DNA from: Ehretia macrophylla
Taxonomy: Eukaryota; Streptophyta; Magnoliopsida; Boraginales; Ehretiaceae
Direction of reading: 5' to 3'
Assembly: GCA_037974665.1 (NCBI GenBank)
Contig: CM075771.1
Span: 3,099,994 to 3,163,993 of the forward strand
Length of the DNA stretch: 64,000 bases
Below are positions 11,811-23,918 of this stretch, piece by piece. The first letter of the stretch is position 1. Every line of letters starts with the position of its first letter. Under the pieces are notes generated by a model. It was not told the origin of the DNA. It worked only from the letters and a program-made list of their open reading frames with translations, and ran no database searches. The translations under genes were made by a program, and so were the position numbers.

Positions 11811-12368
11811 GTCATGTTAAGGGCACAATTCATTTATGTGTTAACGGTTCATAGACCTAGCCTAGATAGATGGCCCATTCAGAAAGCCCAATGGGCTTAA
11901 CGACAACCCATCCGCTTCAACAACCCAGCATCCTCGCAAGACGAGATATCGATGCGTTGTAGGGCCCTCTACTGTAACGCGAGTAGGGTTGTCGTCCTTT
12001 TAACAGCACACGACATACGATCCGGGGCGGAAAAATAGAGCTAAATTAGAAAAGTGGGCCGAAACTGATTAAAACGTTGGATTTTGGGCTCCAAAAATGG
12101 GCACAGCGAACAAGCTGGCTGCCCCCATCGTAGAGCTCTCGGAGCACTTTCCAACAGTATGCTGTGCGCCACGTAACTCCTTACGGATCAAAAGTTATGG
12201 GCACCGAAGCTAAGGAGACCTAGTCACAAGCCCTATGCCCTCGGTTTGCTGGCCCAGCCTCCACGTGAAGCGAAGTTGTCATGCCCAAGGTGCCGTGGGA
12301 TTCGATAATAGAAATGTGGGGGATAAAGTATCTTGGCAACCCTAACCGGAGGAAAAAAATTGAAAAGG

Positions 12369-12487
12369 GGGATGCAACACGAGGACTTCCCAGGGGGTCA
12401 CCCATCCTAGTACTACTCTCGCCCAAGCACGCTTAACTTCGGTGTTTTGATGGGATCCAGTGCATTAGTGCTGGTATGGTCGCACCC
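12369..12487 (-). rRNA. 5S rRNA gene, copy 18
   Basis: 119 nt with five differences: C116T, T45A, G41A, C29T, T9C. Promoter boxes intact. Confidence 0.92.
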
Positions 12488-13045
12488 GTCATGTTGAAGG
12501 CACAATTCATTTTTGTGTTAACGGTTCACAGTCCTAGCCTAGAGAGATGGCCCATTCTGAAGGCCCAATGGGCTTAACAACAACCCATCCGCTTCAACAA
12601 CGCAGCATCCTCGCAAGACGTGATATCGACGCATTGTAGGGACCTCTAATGTCCCACGAGTAAGGTCGTCGTCCTTTTAACAGCTCACAACGTACGATTC
12701 AGGACGGAAAAATATAGCAAAATTAGAAAAGTGGCCCGAAACTGATGAAAACGTTCAATTTTAGGCTCCAAAAATGGCACACCGAGCAAGCTAGATGCGC
12801 CCGTCATAGAGCTCTCGAAGTGCTTTCCAACGGTATGTTGTGCGCCGCGTAACTCTTTACGGATAAAAAGTTATGGGCACCGGAACGACGGAGACCTGGT
12901 CACAAGCCCTATGCCCTCGGTTTGCGGGCCCAACCTCCACGTGAAGCGACGTTATCTTGCCCAAGGTGGAGTGAGATTCGATAATAGAAATGTGGTGGAT
13001 TAAGTATCTTGGCAACCTTAACCAGAGGAAAAAAAATTGAAAAGG

Positions 13046-13164
13046 AGGGTGCAACACGAGGACTTTCCTGGGGGTCACCCATCCTAGTACTACTCGCGCC
13101 CAAGCACGCTTAACTTCGGAGTTCTGATGGGATCCGGTGCATTAGTGCTGGTATGATTGCACCC
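13046..13164 (-). rRNA. 5S rRNA gene, copy 19
   Basis: 119 nt with five differences: C119T, G99A, T96A in the C box, A69C in the intermediate element, G7A. Upstream element replaced by an A run, as in copies 14 and 16. Confidence 0.91.
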
Positions 13165-13719
13165 GTCATGTTGAGGGCACAATTCCTTTTTTTGTTAACG
13201 GTTCACAGTCCCAGCGTAGAGAGATGGCCCATTCAGAAGTCCCAATGGGCTTAACGACAACCCATCCGCTTCAACAACCTAGCATCCTCGCAAGATGTGA
13301 TATCGACACGTTATAGGGCCCTCTAATGTCCCGCTAGTAAGGTTGTCGTACTTTTAACAGCTCACGACGTACGATACGGGACGGAAAAACATAGCAAAAT
13401 TAGAAAAGTGGCCCGAAACTGATGAAAGAGTTAGATTTTGGACCCCAAAAAGGGCAAAGCGAGCAAGCTAGCTTCCCCCGTCGTATAGCTCTCGAAGAGC
13501 TTTCCAAGGGTATACTGTGTGCCGTGTAACACCTTACAGATCAAAAGTTATGGGCACCGGAGCGACGGAGACCTGTCAAAAGCCCTACACCCTCGGTTTA
13601 CGGGCCCAGCCTCCACGTGAAGCGAAGTTGTCTTGCCCAAGGTGCCATGGGATTCAATAATAGAAATGTGGTGGATAAAGTAACTTGGAACCCTAACTGG
13701 AGGAAAAAAATTGAAAAGG

Positions 13720-13838
13720 GGGATGCAACACAAGGACTTCCCAGGGGGTCACCCATCCTAGTACTACTCTCGCCCAAGCACGCTTAACTTCAGAGTTATG
13801 ATGGGATCCGGTGCATTAGTGCTGGTATGATAGCACCC
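13720..13838 (-). rRNA. 5S rRNA gene, copy 20
   Basis: 119 nt with five differences: C116T, C107T, C47T, G41T, G7T. Promoter boxes intact. Confidence 0.92.
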
Positions 13839-14396
13839 GTCACGTTGAGGGCAAAATTCCTTTATGTGTTAACGGATCACAGTCCCAGCCTAGATAGATG
13901 GCCCATTCAGAAAGCCCAATGGGCTTAACGACAACCCATCCGCTTCAACAACCCAGCATCCTCGCAAGACGAGATATCGACGCGTTGTAGGGCCCTGTAA
14001 TGTCCCACGAGTAAGGTTGTCGTCCTTTTAACAGCTCACGACATACGATCCGAGACGGAAAAATAGAGCTAAATTAGAAAAGTGGCCCAAAACTGATGAA
14101 AACGTTCGATTTTGGGCTCCAAAAAAGGACACAGCAAGCAAGGTGGCTACCCCCGTCGTAGAACTCTCGGAGCACTTTCCAACGGTATGCTGTGCGCTGC
14201 GTAACTCCTTACAGATCAAAAGTTATGGGCACCGAAGCGAAGGGGACCTGGTCACAAGCCCTACGCCCTCGGTTTGCTTGTCCAGCCTCCACGTGAAGCG
14301 AAGTTGTCTTGCCCAAGGTGCCATGGGATTCGATAATTGAAATGTGGTGGATAAAGTATCTTGGCAACCCTAACCAGAGGAAAAAAACTAAAAAGG

Positions 14397-14516
14397 GTGA
14401 TGCAACACGAGGACTTCCTAGGGGGGTCACCCATCCTAGTACTACTCTCGCCCAAGCACGCTTAACTTCGGAGTTCTGATGGGATCCGGTGCATTAGTAC
14501 TGGTATGATCGCACCC
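14397..14516 (-). rRNA. 5S rRNA gene, copy 21 (1-nt insertion)
   Basis: 120 nt: one extra C in the C-run of the C box (positions 91-95), with C118A, C116T, G97A, C18T. The insertion shifts C-box spacing, so TFIIIA contact may be impaired. Confidence 0.9.
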
Positions 14517-15074
14517 GTCATGTTGTGGGCACAATTCCTTTATGTGTTAACGGTTCACAGTCCCAGCCTAGAGAGATGGCCCATTCATAAGGCCCAAAGG
14601 GCTTAACGAGAACCCATCCACTACAACAACCCAGCATCCTCGCAAGACGAGATATCGACGCGTTGTAGTGTCCTATAATGTCCCAGGAGTAAGATTGTTG
14701 TCCTTTTAATAGCTCACGACGTACAATCTGGGACAGAAAAACAGAGCTAGATTAGAAAAGTGGCTCGAAACTGATGAAAACGTTTGATTTTTTGCTCCAA
14801 AATGGGCAGAGCAAGCAAGCTTGCCGCCACCATCGTCGATCTCTCGGAATGCTTTTCAACGGTATGCTATGCGTCGCGTAACTCCTTACGGATCAAAAGT
14901 AATGAGCATAGAGGCGAAAGAGAGCTGGGCAAAAGGCGTACGCCCTCGATTTGCGGGCCCAGCCTCCATGTGAAGCGAAGTTGTCTTGCCCAAGGTGCCG
15001 TGTGATTCTATAATAGAAATGTGGTGGGTAAAGTATCTTGGCAACCCTAACCGGAGGAAAAAAAATTGAAAACT

Positions 15075-15193
15075 GGGGTGCAACACGAGGACTTCTCAGG
15101 AGGTCACCTATCCTAGTACTACTATCACCCAAGCATGCTTAACTTCGGAGTTCTGATGGGATCCGGTGCATTAGTGCTGGTATGATCGCACCC
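15075..15193 (-). rRNA. 5S rRNA gene, copy 22
   Basis: 119 nt with six differences, all in the internal promoter: G98A, C93T, G85A, G70T, C67T, G58A. Every box is hit although both ends are consensus. Confidence 0.9.
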
Positions 15194-15752
15194 GTCATGT
15201 TGAGGGCACAATTCCTTTATGTGTTAACGGTTCACAGTCCCAGCCTAGAGAGATGGCCCATTCAGAAGGCCCAATGGGCTTAACAACAACCTATTCGCTT
15301 CAACAACGCAGCATCCTCGCAAGACGTGATATCGACACGTTGTAGGGCCCTCTAATATCCCGCGAGTAAGGTTTTCATCTTTTTAACAGCTAACGACGTA
15401 CGATCCGGGATGGAAAAATAGAGCTTAATAAGAAAATTGGCCCGAAACTGAAGAAAACGTTCCATTTTCGGCTCCAAAATTGGGCACAGAGAGCAAGTTG
15501 GCTGCCCTCGTTGTAGAGCTCTCGGAGACCTTTGCAACGGTATGCGGTGCACCGTGTAACTCCTTACGGATCAAAAGTTATGGGCACCGGAGCGACGGAG
15601 ACCTGGTCACAAGCCCTACGCCCTCGGTTTGCGGGCCCAGCCTCCACGTGAAGCGAAGTTGTCATGTCCAAGGTGCCGTCGGATTCGAAAATAGAAATAT
15701 AGTGGATAAAGTATCTTGGCAACCCTAACCGGAAGAAAAAAAATTGAAAAGA

Positions 15753-15871
15753 GGAGTGCAACACGAGGACTTCCCAGAGGGTCACCCATCCTAGTACTAC
15801 TCTCGCCCAAGCACGCTTAACTTCAGAGTTCTGATGGGATCCGGTGCATTAGTGCGGGTATGATCGCACCC
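15753..15871 (-). rRNA. 5S rRNA gene, copy 23
   Basis: 119 nt with four differences: C117T, C94T, C47T, A16C. A box and intermediate element intact. Confidence 0.92.
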
Positions 15872-16430
15872 GTCATGTTGAGGCCACAATTCATTTATGT
15901 GTTAACGGTTCACAGTCCCAACCTAGTGAGATGGCCCATTTACAAGGCCCGATGGGCTTAACGACAACCCATCCGCTTAAACAACCCAACATCCTCGCAA
16001 GATGAGATATCGACGCGTTGTAGGGTCCTCTAATGTCACGCGAGTAAGGTTGTCGTCCTTTTAACAGCTCACGACGTACGATACGGGACGAAAAAACAGA
16101 GTAAAAGTAGAAAAGTGGCCCGAAACTGATGAAAACGTTCTATTTATACCTCTAAAATGTGCACAACGAGCAAGATGGCTTGCCCCGTCGTAGAACTCTC
16201 GAAGAGCTTTCCAACGGTATGCTGGGCGCCGCGTAACTCCTTACGGATCAAAAGTTATGGGCACCGGAGCGACAAAGACCTAGTCACAGGCCCTACGCCT
16301 TCGGTTTGCGGGCCCAGCCCTTCACGTGAAGCGAAGTTGTCTTGCCCAAGTTAACGTGGGATTCAATAATAGAAATGTGGTAGATAAACTATCTTGGCAA
16401 CCCTAACCGGCGGAAAAAAAATTGAAAAGG

Positions 16431-16549
16431 TGGGTACAACACGAGGACTTCCCAGGGGGTCACCCATCCTAGTACCACTCTCGCCCGAGCACGCTTAACT
16501 TCGGAGTTCTGATGGGATCCGATGCATTAGTGCTGGTATGGTCGCACCC
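16431..16549 (-). rRNA. 5S rRNA gene, copy 24
   Basis: 119 nt with six differences: C119A, C114T, A74G, T63C in the A box, C28T, T9C. Its downstream spacer shares private variants (for example GACAAAGACC and GCCCTTCACG on the plus strand) with that of copy 25. Confidence 0.91.
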
Positions 16550-17108
16550 ATCATGTTGAAGGCACAATTCCTTTATGTGTTAACGGTTCACAGTCCCAGT
16601 CTAGAGAAATGGCCCATTCAGAAGGCCCAATGGTTTTAATAACAACCCATCCGCTTCAACAACACAGCATCCTCGCAAGACGTGATATCGATGCGTTGTA
16701 GGGACCACTAATGTCCTGCGAGTAAGGTTGTCTTCCTTTTAACAGCTCACGACATACTATCCGGGATGAAAAAATAGAGCAAAACTAGAAAAGTGGCCCA
16801 AAACCAATGAAAACGTTCGATTTTGGGTTCCAAAAAGAGCAGAGCGAGGAGGATAGGTGTCCCCATCACAAAGCTCCCGAAGAGCTTTCCAACGGTATGC
16901 TGGGCGCCGCGTAACTCCTTACAGATCAAAAGTTATGAGCACCGGAGCGACAAAGACCTAGTCACAGGCCCTACGCCTTCGGTTTGCGGGCCCAGCCCTT
17001 CACGTGAAGCGAAGTTGTCTTGCCCAAGGTGCCGTGGGATTCGATAATAGATATCTGGTTGATAAAGTATCTTGGCAACCCTAACCGTAGGAAAAAAAAT
17101 TGAAAAGG

Positions 17109-17227
17109 GGGGTGCAACACGAGGACTTCCCAGGGGGTCACCCATCCTAGTACTACTCTCGCCCAAGCACGCTTAACTTCGGAGTTCGGATGGGATCCGG
17201 TGCATTAGTGCTGGCATGATCGCACCC
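17109..17227 (-). rRNA. 5S rRNA gene, copy 25 (near consensus)
   Basis: 119 nt with two differences, A40C and A13G. All internal promoter boxes are exact. One of the five copies closest to consensus and a candidate for a transcribed gene. Confidence 0.94.
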
Positions 17228-17782
17228 ATCATGTTGAGGGCACAATACCTTTATGTGTTAACGGTTCACAGTCCCAGCCTAGAGAGATGGGCCATTCAGA
17301 AGGCCCGTGGGCTTAACGACAACATATCTACTTCAACAACCCTGCATCCTCGCAAGACGAGATATCGAAGCGTTGTTGGGCCCTCTAATGTCCCGCGAGT
17401 AAGGTTGTCGTCCTTTTAACAGCTGACGACGTACGATCCGGATGGAAAAACAGAGCTAAAAAAGAAAAAAGGCCCAAAACTAAAGAAAACGTTCAATTTT
17501 GGGCTCCAAAAAAGGGCAAAGCGAGCAAGCTAGCTGCCCATGTTGTAGATCTCTCGTAGAGCTTCCCAACGGTATGTTGTGCTCCGCGTAACTGCTTACC
17601 GATCAAAAGTTCTGGGCAACGGTGCGAAGACACCTGGTCACAAGCCCTACGCCCTGGGTTTGCTGGCCTAGCCTCCATGTGATGCGAAGTTGTCTTGCCC
17701 AAGGTGCCGTGGGATTCGATAATAAAAATGTGGTGGATAAAGTATCTTGGCAACCCTAACCGGAGCAAAAAAAATTGAAATG

Positions 17783-17901
17783 GGGGTGCAACACGAGGAC
17801 TTCCCAGGGGGTCACCCATCCTAGTACTACTCTCGGCCAGGCTCGCTTAACTTCGGAGTTCTTATGGGATCCGGTGCATTAGTGCTGGTATGATCGCACC
17901 T
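17783..17901 (-). rRNA. 5S rRNA gene, copy 26 (A box altered)
   Basis: 119 nt with five differences: G66C, T62C and T59A at and in the A box, C39A, G1A. Doubtful as a transcribed gene. Confidence 0.89.
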
Positions 17902-18459
17902 GTCGAGTTGGTAGCCCAATTCCTTTATGTGTTAACTGTTCACAGTTCCAGCCTAGAGAGATGGCCCATTCAGATGGCCCAATGGGCTTAACGACAACCC
18001 ATCCCCTTCAACAACGTAGCATCCTCGCAAGACATGATATCGACGCATTGTAGGGCCCTCTAATGTCCCGCAATTAAGGCTGTCGTCCTTTTAACAGCTC
18101 ACGACCTATGATCCGGGACAGAAAAATAGAGCTAAATCAGAAAAGTTGCCCGAAACTGATGAAAACGTTCGATTTTGAACACGAAAATGGACAGAGCAAG
18201 CAAGCTAGCTGCCCCTGTCGTAGAGCTTTTGAAAAGCTTTCCAACGGTATGCTGTGCGCTGCGTAACTCCTTACAGATAAAAAGTTATGGGCACCGGAGC
18301 GTCGGAGACCTGGTCACAAGCCCTACGCCCTCGGTTTGCTGGCCCAGCCTCCACGTGAAGCGAAGTTGTCTTGCCCAAGGTGCCGTGGGATTCGATAATA
18401 GAAATGTGGTGGATAAAGTTTCTTGGCAACCCTAACCGGAGGAAAAAAAATTGAAAAGG

Positions 18460-18578
18460 GGGGTGCAACACAAGGACTTCCGAGGGGGTCACCCATCCTT
18501 GTACTACTCTCGCCCAAGCACTCTTAACTTCGGAGTTCTGATGGGATCCGGTGCATTAGTACTGGTAAGATCGCACCC
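18460..18578 (-). rRNA. 5S rRNA gene, copy 27
   Basis: 119 nt with six differences: C107T, G97C in the C box, T79A, C57A in the A box, C18T, A11T. Confidence 0.91.
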
Positions 18579-19137
18579 GTCATGTTGATGGCACAATTTC
18601 TTTATGTGTTAACGGTTCACAGTCCCAGCCTAGAGAGATGGCCCATTCAGATGGCCCAATGGGCTTAACGACAACCCATCCATTTCCACAACCCAACATC
18701 CTCGTAAGACGAGATATCGACACGTTGTAGGGCCCTCTAATGTTCCGCGAGTAAGGTTGTCGTCCTTTTAACAGCTCACGATGTACGATCCGGGACAGAA
18801 AAATAGGGCTAAACTAGAAAAGTGGCCCGAAACAGATGAAAACGTTCAATTTTGGGCTCCAAAAAGGGCATAGCAAGCAAGTTGGCTGCCCCCATTGTAG
18901 AGCTATCGAAGTACTTTCCAACGATATGCTGTGCGCCGCATAACTCCTTACGGATAAAAAGTTATGGACATCGTTGCGACGGAGGCCAGGTCACAAGCCC
19001 TACGCCCTCGATTTGCGGGCCCAGCCTCCACGTGAAGCGAAGTTGTCTTGCCCAAGGTGCAGTGGGCTTCGATAATTGAAATATGGTGGATAAAGTATCT
19101 TGGCAACCCTAACCGGAGGAAAAAAAAATTTAAAGAG

Positions 19138-19256
19138 GGGGTGCAACACGAGGACTTCCCCGGGGGTGAACCATCCTAGTATTACTCTAGCCCAAGCATG
19201 CTTAAATTCAGAGTTCTGATGGGATCCGGTGCATTAGTGCAGGTTTGATCGCACCC
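19138..19256 (-). rRNA. 5S rRNA gene, copy 28 (degenerate)
   Basis: 119 nt with ten differences: T96G, G89C, G87T in the C box, G75A, G68T, G58A, G51T, C47T, A16T, T12A. All three boxes carry changes; likely a pseudogene despite full length. Confidence 0.88.
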
Positions 19257-19815
19257 GTCATGTTGAGAGCACAATTCCTTTATGTGTTAATGGTTCAAAG
19301 TCCCAGCCTAAAGAGACGGCCCATTCAGTAGGCCCAATGGGCTTAACGACAACCCATCCGCTTCAACTACCCAGCATCCTCGCAAGATGAGATATCGACG
19401 CATTGTAGGGCCCTCAAATGTCCCGCGAGTAAGGTTGTCGTCCTTTTAACAACACACGGCGTACGATCCGGGGTGGAAAAACAGAGATAAAAAAGAAAAG
19501 TGGCCAGAAACTGAGGAAAACATTCTATTTTGGGTTCCAAAAAAGGGCACAACGAGCAAGCTGGCTACCCCCGTTGTAGAGCTCTCGGAGAGCTTTCCAA
19601 TGGTATGCTGTATGCTGCATAACTCCTCACAGATCAAAAGTTATGGGCACCGGAACGAAGGAGACTTGGTCACAAGCCCTACGCCCTGGGTTTGCTGGCC
19701 CAGCCTCCACGTGAAGCGAAGTTGTCTTGCCCAAGGTTCCGTGGGATTCGATAATAGAAATGTGGTGGATAAAGTATCTTGCCAACCCTAACCGGAGGAA
19801 AAAAAAATGAAAAGG

Positions 19816-19934
19816 GGGGTGCAACACGAGGGCTTCTCAGGGGGTCACCCATCCTAGTACTACTCTCGCCCAAGCACGCTTAATTTCGGAGTTCTGATGG
19901 GATCCGGTGCATTAGTGCTGGTATGATCGCACCT
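19816..19934 (-). rRNA. 5S rRNA gene, copy 29
   Basis: 119 nt with four differences: T103C, G98A, G51A at the A-box start, G1A. Confidence 0.92.
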
Positions 19935-20493
19935 ATCATGTTCAGGGCACAATTCCTTTATGTGTTAACGGTTCATAGTCCCAACCTAGAGAGATGGCCC
20001 ATTCATATGGCCCAATGGGCTTAACGACAACCCATCCACTTCAACAACCCAGCATCCACGCAAGACGAGATATCGATGCGTTTTAGGGCCTTCTAATGTC
20101 CTGCGAGTAAGGTTGTCGTCCTTTTAACAACTCACGACGTACGATCTGGGATTGAAAAACAGAGCTAAAAAAGAAAAGTAGCCCGAAACTGATGAAAATG
20201 TTCGATTTTGGGCTCCCAAAAAGGGCACAGCAAGCAAGCTGGCTGCACCCGTCATCGAGCTCTCGGAGAGCTTTCCAACGGTTTGCTGTTTGCCACGTAA
20301 CTTATTACGGATCAAAAGTTATGGGCACCGGAGCGAAGGAGACCTGGTCACAAGCCCTACGCCCTCGGTTTGTTGGCCCAGCCTCCACATGAAGCGAAGT
20401 TGTCTTGGCCAAGGTTTCGTGGGATTCGATAATAGAAATGTGGTGGATAAAGTATCTTGGCAACCCTAACCGGAGTAAAAAAAATTGAAAAGG

Positions 20494-20612
20494 GGGGTGC
20501 AACACGAGGACTTCCCAGGGGGTCACCCATCCTAGTACTACTCTCGCCCAAGCACGCTTAACTTCGGAATTGTGGTGGGATCCGATGCATTAGTGCTAGT
20601 ATGATCGCACCC
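20494..20612 (-). rRNA. 5S rRNA gene, copy 30
   Basis: 119 nt with five differences: C44T, G41C, T38C, C28T, C15T. Internal promoter boxes intact. Confidence 0.92.
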
Positions 20613-20865
20613 GTCTTGTTGATAGCACAATTCCTTTATGTGTTAACAGTTCACAGTCCCAACCTAGAGAGATAGCCCATTCAAATGGCCCAATGGGCTT
20701 AACAACAACCCATCCGTTTAAACAACGCAGCATCCTCGCAAGACGTGATATCGACGCATTGTAGGGCCCTCTAATGTCCCGCGGGTAAGGTTGTCTTCCT
20801 TTTAACAACTCACGACGTACGATACAGGATGAAAAAATACAGTAAAAATAGAAAAGTGGCCTAAA

Positions 20866-20872
20866 ACTGAAG
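20866..20872. other. Spacer deletion junction, about 76 bp
   Basis: The spacer between copies 30 and 31 joins CTAAAACTGA directly to AGAGCTTTCC. It removes the block from TGAAAACGTTCG to the first arm of the AGCTCTC inverted repeat. Gene spacing is 601 bp, the shortest in the window. Confidence 0.8.
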
Positions 20873-21095
20873 AGCTTTCCAACGGTATGCTGTGCGCCGT
20901 GTAACTCCTTACGGATCAAAAGTTATGGGCACCGGAGCGACGGAGACCTGGTCACAAATCCTACGCCCTTGGTTTGCAGGCCTAGCCTCCACGTGAAGTG
21001 AAATTATCTTGCCCAAGGTGCTGTGGGATTCCATAATAGAAATATGGTGGATAAAGTATCTTGGCAACCCTAATCGGAGGAAAAAAATTGAAAAG

Positions 21096-21213
21096 GTGGT
21101 GCAATACGGGAACTTCCCATAGGGTCACCCATCCTAGTACTACTCTCGCCCAAGCACGCTTAACTTCGGAGTTCTGATGGGATCGGTGCATTAGTGCTGG
21201 TATGATCGCACCC
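21096..21213 (-). rRNA. 5S rRNA gene, copy 31 (1-nt deletion)
   Basis: 118 nt: one G of G30-G31 is deleted. Also C118A, G110A, T106C, C104T, C95A, C94T. The A box is intact and the C box is altered. Confidence 0.89.
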
Positions 21214-21770
21214 GTCATGCTGAGGGGACAATTCCTTTATGTGTTAACGGTTCACAGTCCCAACCTAGAGAGATAGCCCATTCAGAAGGCCCAATGGGCT
21301 GAACAACAACCCATCTGTTTAAAAAACGCAGCATCCTCGCAAGACATGATATCGACGCGTTGTAGGGCCCTCTAATGTCCCGCGACTTGGGTTGTCGTCC
21401 ATTTAACAACTCACGACGTATGATATGGGATCGAAAAACAGAGCAACACTAGAAAAGTGGCCCAAAATTGATGAAAACGTTCGATTTTGGGCTCCAAAAA
21501 GGGCACAGCAAGCAAGCAAGCTGCCCCCGTCGTAGAGCTTTCGAAGAGCTTTCCAACGGTATGCTGTGCGCTGCGTATCTCCTTGCGGATAAAAAGTTAT
21601 GGGCACCGGAGCGACGGAGACCTGTTCATAAGCCCTACGCCCTCGGTTTGCTGGCCCAGCCTCCACGTGAAGCGAAGTTGTCTTAACCATGGTACCGTGG
21701 GATTCGATAATATAAATGTGGTGGATAAAGTATATTGGCAACCCTAACCGGAGGAAAAAAATTCGAAATG

Positions 21771-21889
21771 AGGTTGCAACACGAGGATTTCCCAGGGGGT
21801 CACCCATCATAGTACTACTCTCGCCCAAGCACGCTTAACTTCGGAGTTCTGATGGGATCTGGTGCATTAGTGCTGGTATGATCGCACCC
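21771..21889 (-). rRNA. 5S rRNA gene, copy 32
   Basis: 119 nt with five differences: C119T, C116A, G102A, G81T, G30A. The last four are shared with copy 33, and the two spacers share many further variants, which marks a recent local duplication. Confidence 0.92.
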
Positions 21890-22447
21890 GTCATGCTGAG
21901 GGGACAATTCCTTTATGTGTTAATGGTTCACAGTCTAAGCCTAGAGAGATGGCCCATTCAGAAGGCCCAATGGGCTTAACAACAACCCATCTGTTTAAAA
22001 AACGCAGCATCCTCGCAAGACATGATATCGACGCGTTGTAGGGCCCTCTAATGTCCCGCGACTTGGGTTGTCGTCCATTTAACAGCTCACGACGTACGAT
22101 ATGGGATGGAAAAACATTGCTAAATTAGAAAAGTGGCCCGAAACTGATGAAAATGTTCGATTTTGGGCTCCAAAAAGGGCACAGCAAGCAAGCAAGCTGC
22201 CCCCGTCGTAGAGCTTTCGAAGAGCTTTCCAACGGTATGTTGTGCGCTGTGTATCTCCTTGCAGATAAAAAGTTATGGGCACCGAAGCGACGAAGACCTG
22301 TTCATAAGCCCTACGCCCTCGGTTTGCTGGCCCAGCCTCCACGTGAAGCGAAGTTGTCTTGCCCATGGTACCGTGGGATTCGATAATAGAAATGTGGTGG
22401 ATAAAGTATCTTGGCAACCCTAACCGGAGGAAAAAAAATTGGAAATG

Positions 22448-22566
22448 GGGTTGCAACACGAGGATTTCCCAGGGGGTCACCCATCATAGTACTACTCTCG
22501 CCCAAGCACGCTTAACTTCGGAGTTCTGATGGGATCTGGTGCATTAGTGCTGGTATGATCGCACCC
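22448..22566 (-). rRNA. 5S rRNA gene, copy 33
   Basis: 119 nt with four differences, C116A, G102A, G81T, G30A, all also present in copy 32. Confidence 0.92.
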
Positions 22567-23124
22567 GTCATGTTGAGGGGACAATTCCTTTTTGTGTTAA
22601 CGGTTCACAGTCCCAGCTTGGAGAGATAGTCCATTCAGAAGGCCCAATGGTCTTAATGACAACCCATCTGCTTCAACAACCCAGCATCCTCGCAAGACGA
22701 GATATCGACGATTTGTAGGGTCCTCTAATGTCCAGCGAGTAAGGTTGTCGTCCTTTTAACAGCTCACGACTTACTATCCGGGACGGAAAAACAAAGCTAA
22801 AAAAGAAAAGTGGCCCGAAACTGATGAAAACGTTCGATTTTGGGCTCCAAAAAGGGCACAACGAGCAAGCTAGCTGCCACCGTCGTAGAGCCCATGGAGA
22901 GCTTTCCAACGGCTTGCTGTGCACCGCGTAACTCCTTACGGATCAAAAGTTATGGGCATCGGAAGGACGGAGAGCTGGTCACAAGCCCTACGCCCCCGGT
23001 TTGCGGGCCCAGCCTCCACATGAAGCGAAGTTATCTTGCCCAAGGTGCCGTGGGATTCGATAATAGAAATGTGGTGGATAAAGTATCTTGGCAACCCTAA
23101 CTGGAGGAAAAAAAATTGAAAAGG

Positions 23125-23242
23125 GGGGTGCAATACGCGGACTTCCGAGGTGTCACCTATCCTAGTACTACTCTCGCCCAAGCACACTTAACTTCGGAGT
23201 TATGATGGGATCGGGTGCATTAGTGCTGGTATGATCGCACCC
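23125..23242 (-). rRNA. 5S rRNA gene, copy 34 (1-nt deletion)
   Basis: 118 nt: one C is lost from the C-box C-run and a neighbouring C is changed. Also G110A, T106G, G97C, G85A, C57T, G41T, G30C. C box badly damaged. Confidence 0.88.
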
Positions 23243-23799
23243 GTCATGTTGAGGGCACAATTCCTTTATGTGTTAACGGTTCACAGTCCCACCCTAGAGA
23301 TATGGCCCATTCAAAAGGCCTACTGGGCTTAACAACGCCCCATCCGCTTCAACAACGCAGCATCCTCGCAAGACATGATATCGACGCGTTGTAGGGCGCT
23401 CTAATGTCCATCGAGTTGGGTTGTCGTCCTTTTAACAGCTCACGACGTACGATCCAGGACGGAAAAACAAAGTTAAATTAGAAAAGTGGCCCGAAACTAA
23501 TGAAAACGTTCAATTTTGGGCTCCAAAAAGGGTACAGCAAGCAAGCAAGCTGCCCCTGTCGTAGAGCTTTCGAAGAGCTTTCCAACGGTATACTGTGCGC
23601 TGCATAACGCCTTGCGGAAAAAAAGTTATGGGCACCGGAGCGACGGAGACCTGGTCACAAGCCCTACGCCCCCGGTTTGCTGGCCCAGCCTCCACGTGAA
23701 GCGAAGTTGTCTTGCCCAAGGTGCCGTGGGATTCGATAATAGAAATGTGCTGGATAAAGTATCTTGGCAACCCTAACCGGAGGAAAAAAAATTTAAAAT

Positions 23800-23918
23800 G
23801 GGGTGCAACACGAGGACTTCCCAAGGGGTCACCCATCCTAGTACTACTCTCGCCCAAGCACGCTTAACTTCGGAGTTCTGATGGGATCTGGTGCATTAGT
23901 GCTGGTATGATCGCACCC
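23800..23918 (-). rRNA. 5S rRNA gene, copy 35 (near consensus)
   Basis: 119 nt with two differences, C95T in the C box and G30A at a CpG. A box and intermediate element exact. However, its upstream element is AAAAAGG rather than ACATAAAGG. Confidence 0.94.

Larger units (their letters stand above)
21214..22566 (-). repeat. Recently duplicated pair of 5S units
   Basis: The units of copies 32 and 33 share many private variants. On the plus strand these include GAGGGGACAATT, CTGTTTAAAAAACG, GCGACTTGGGTTGTCGTCCA, GTTCATAAGCCC and CCATGGTACCG, plus four gene substitutions. Other neighbours do not show this set, so one unit was copied from the other recently. Confidence 0.75.
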
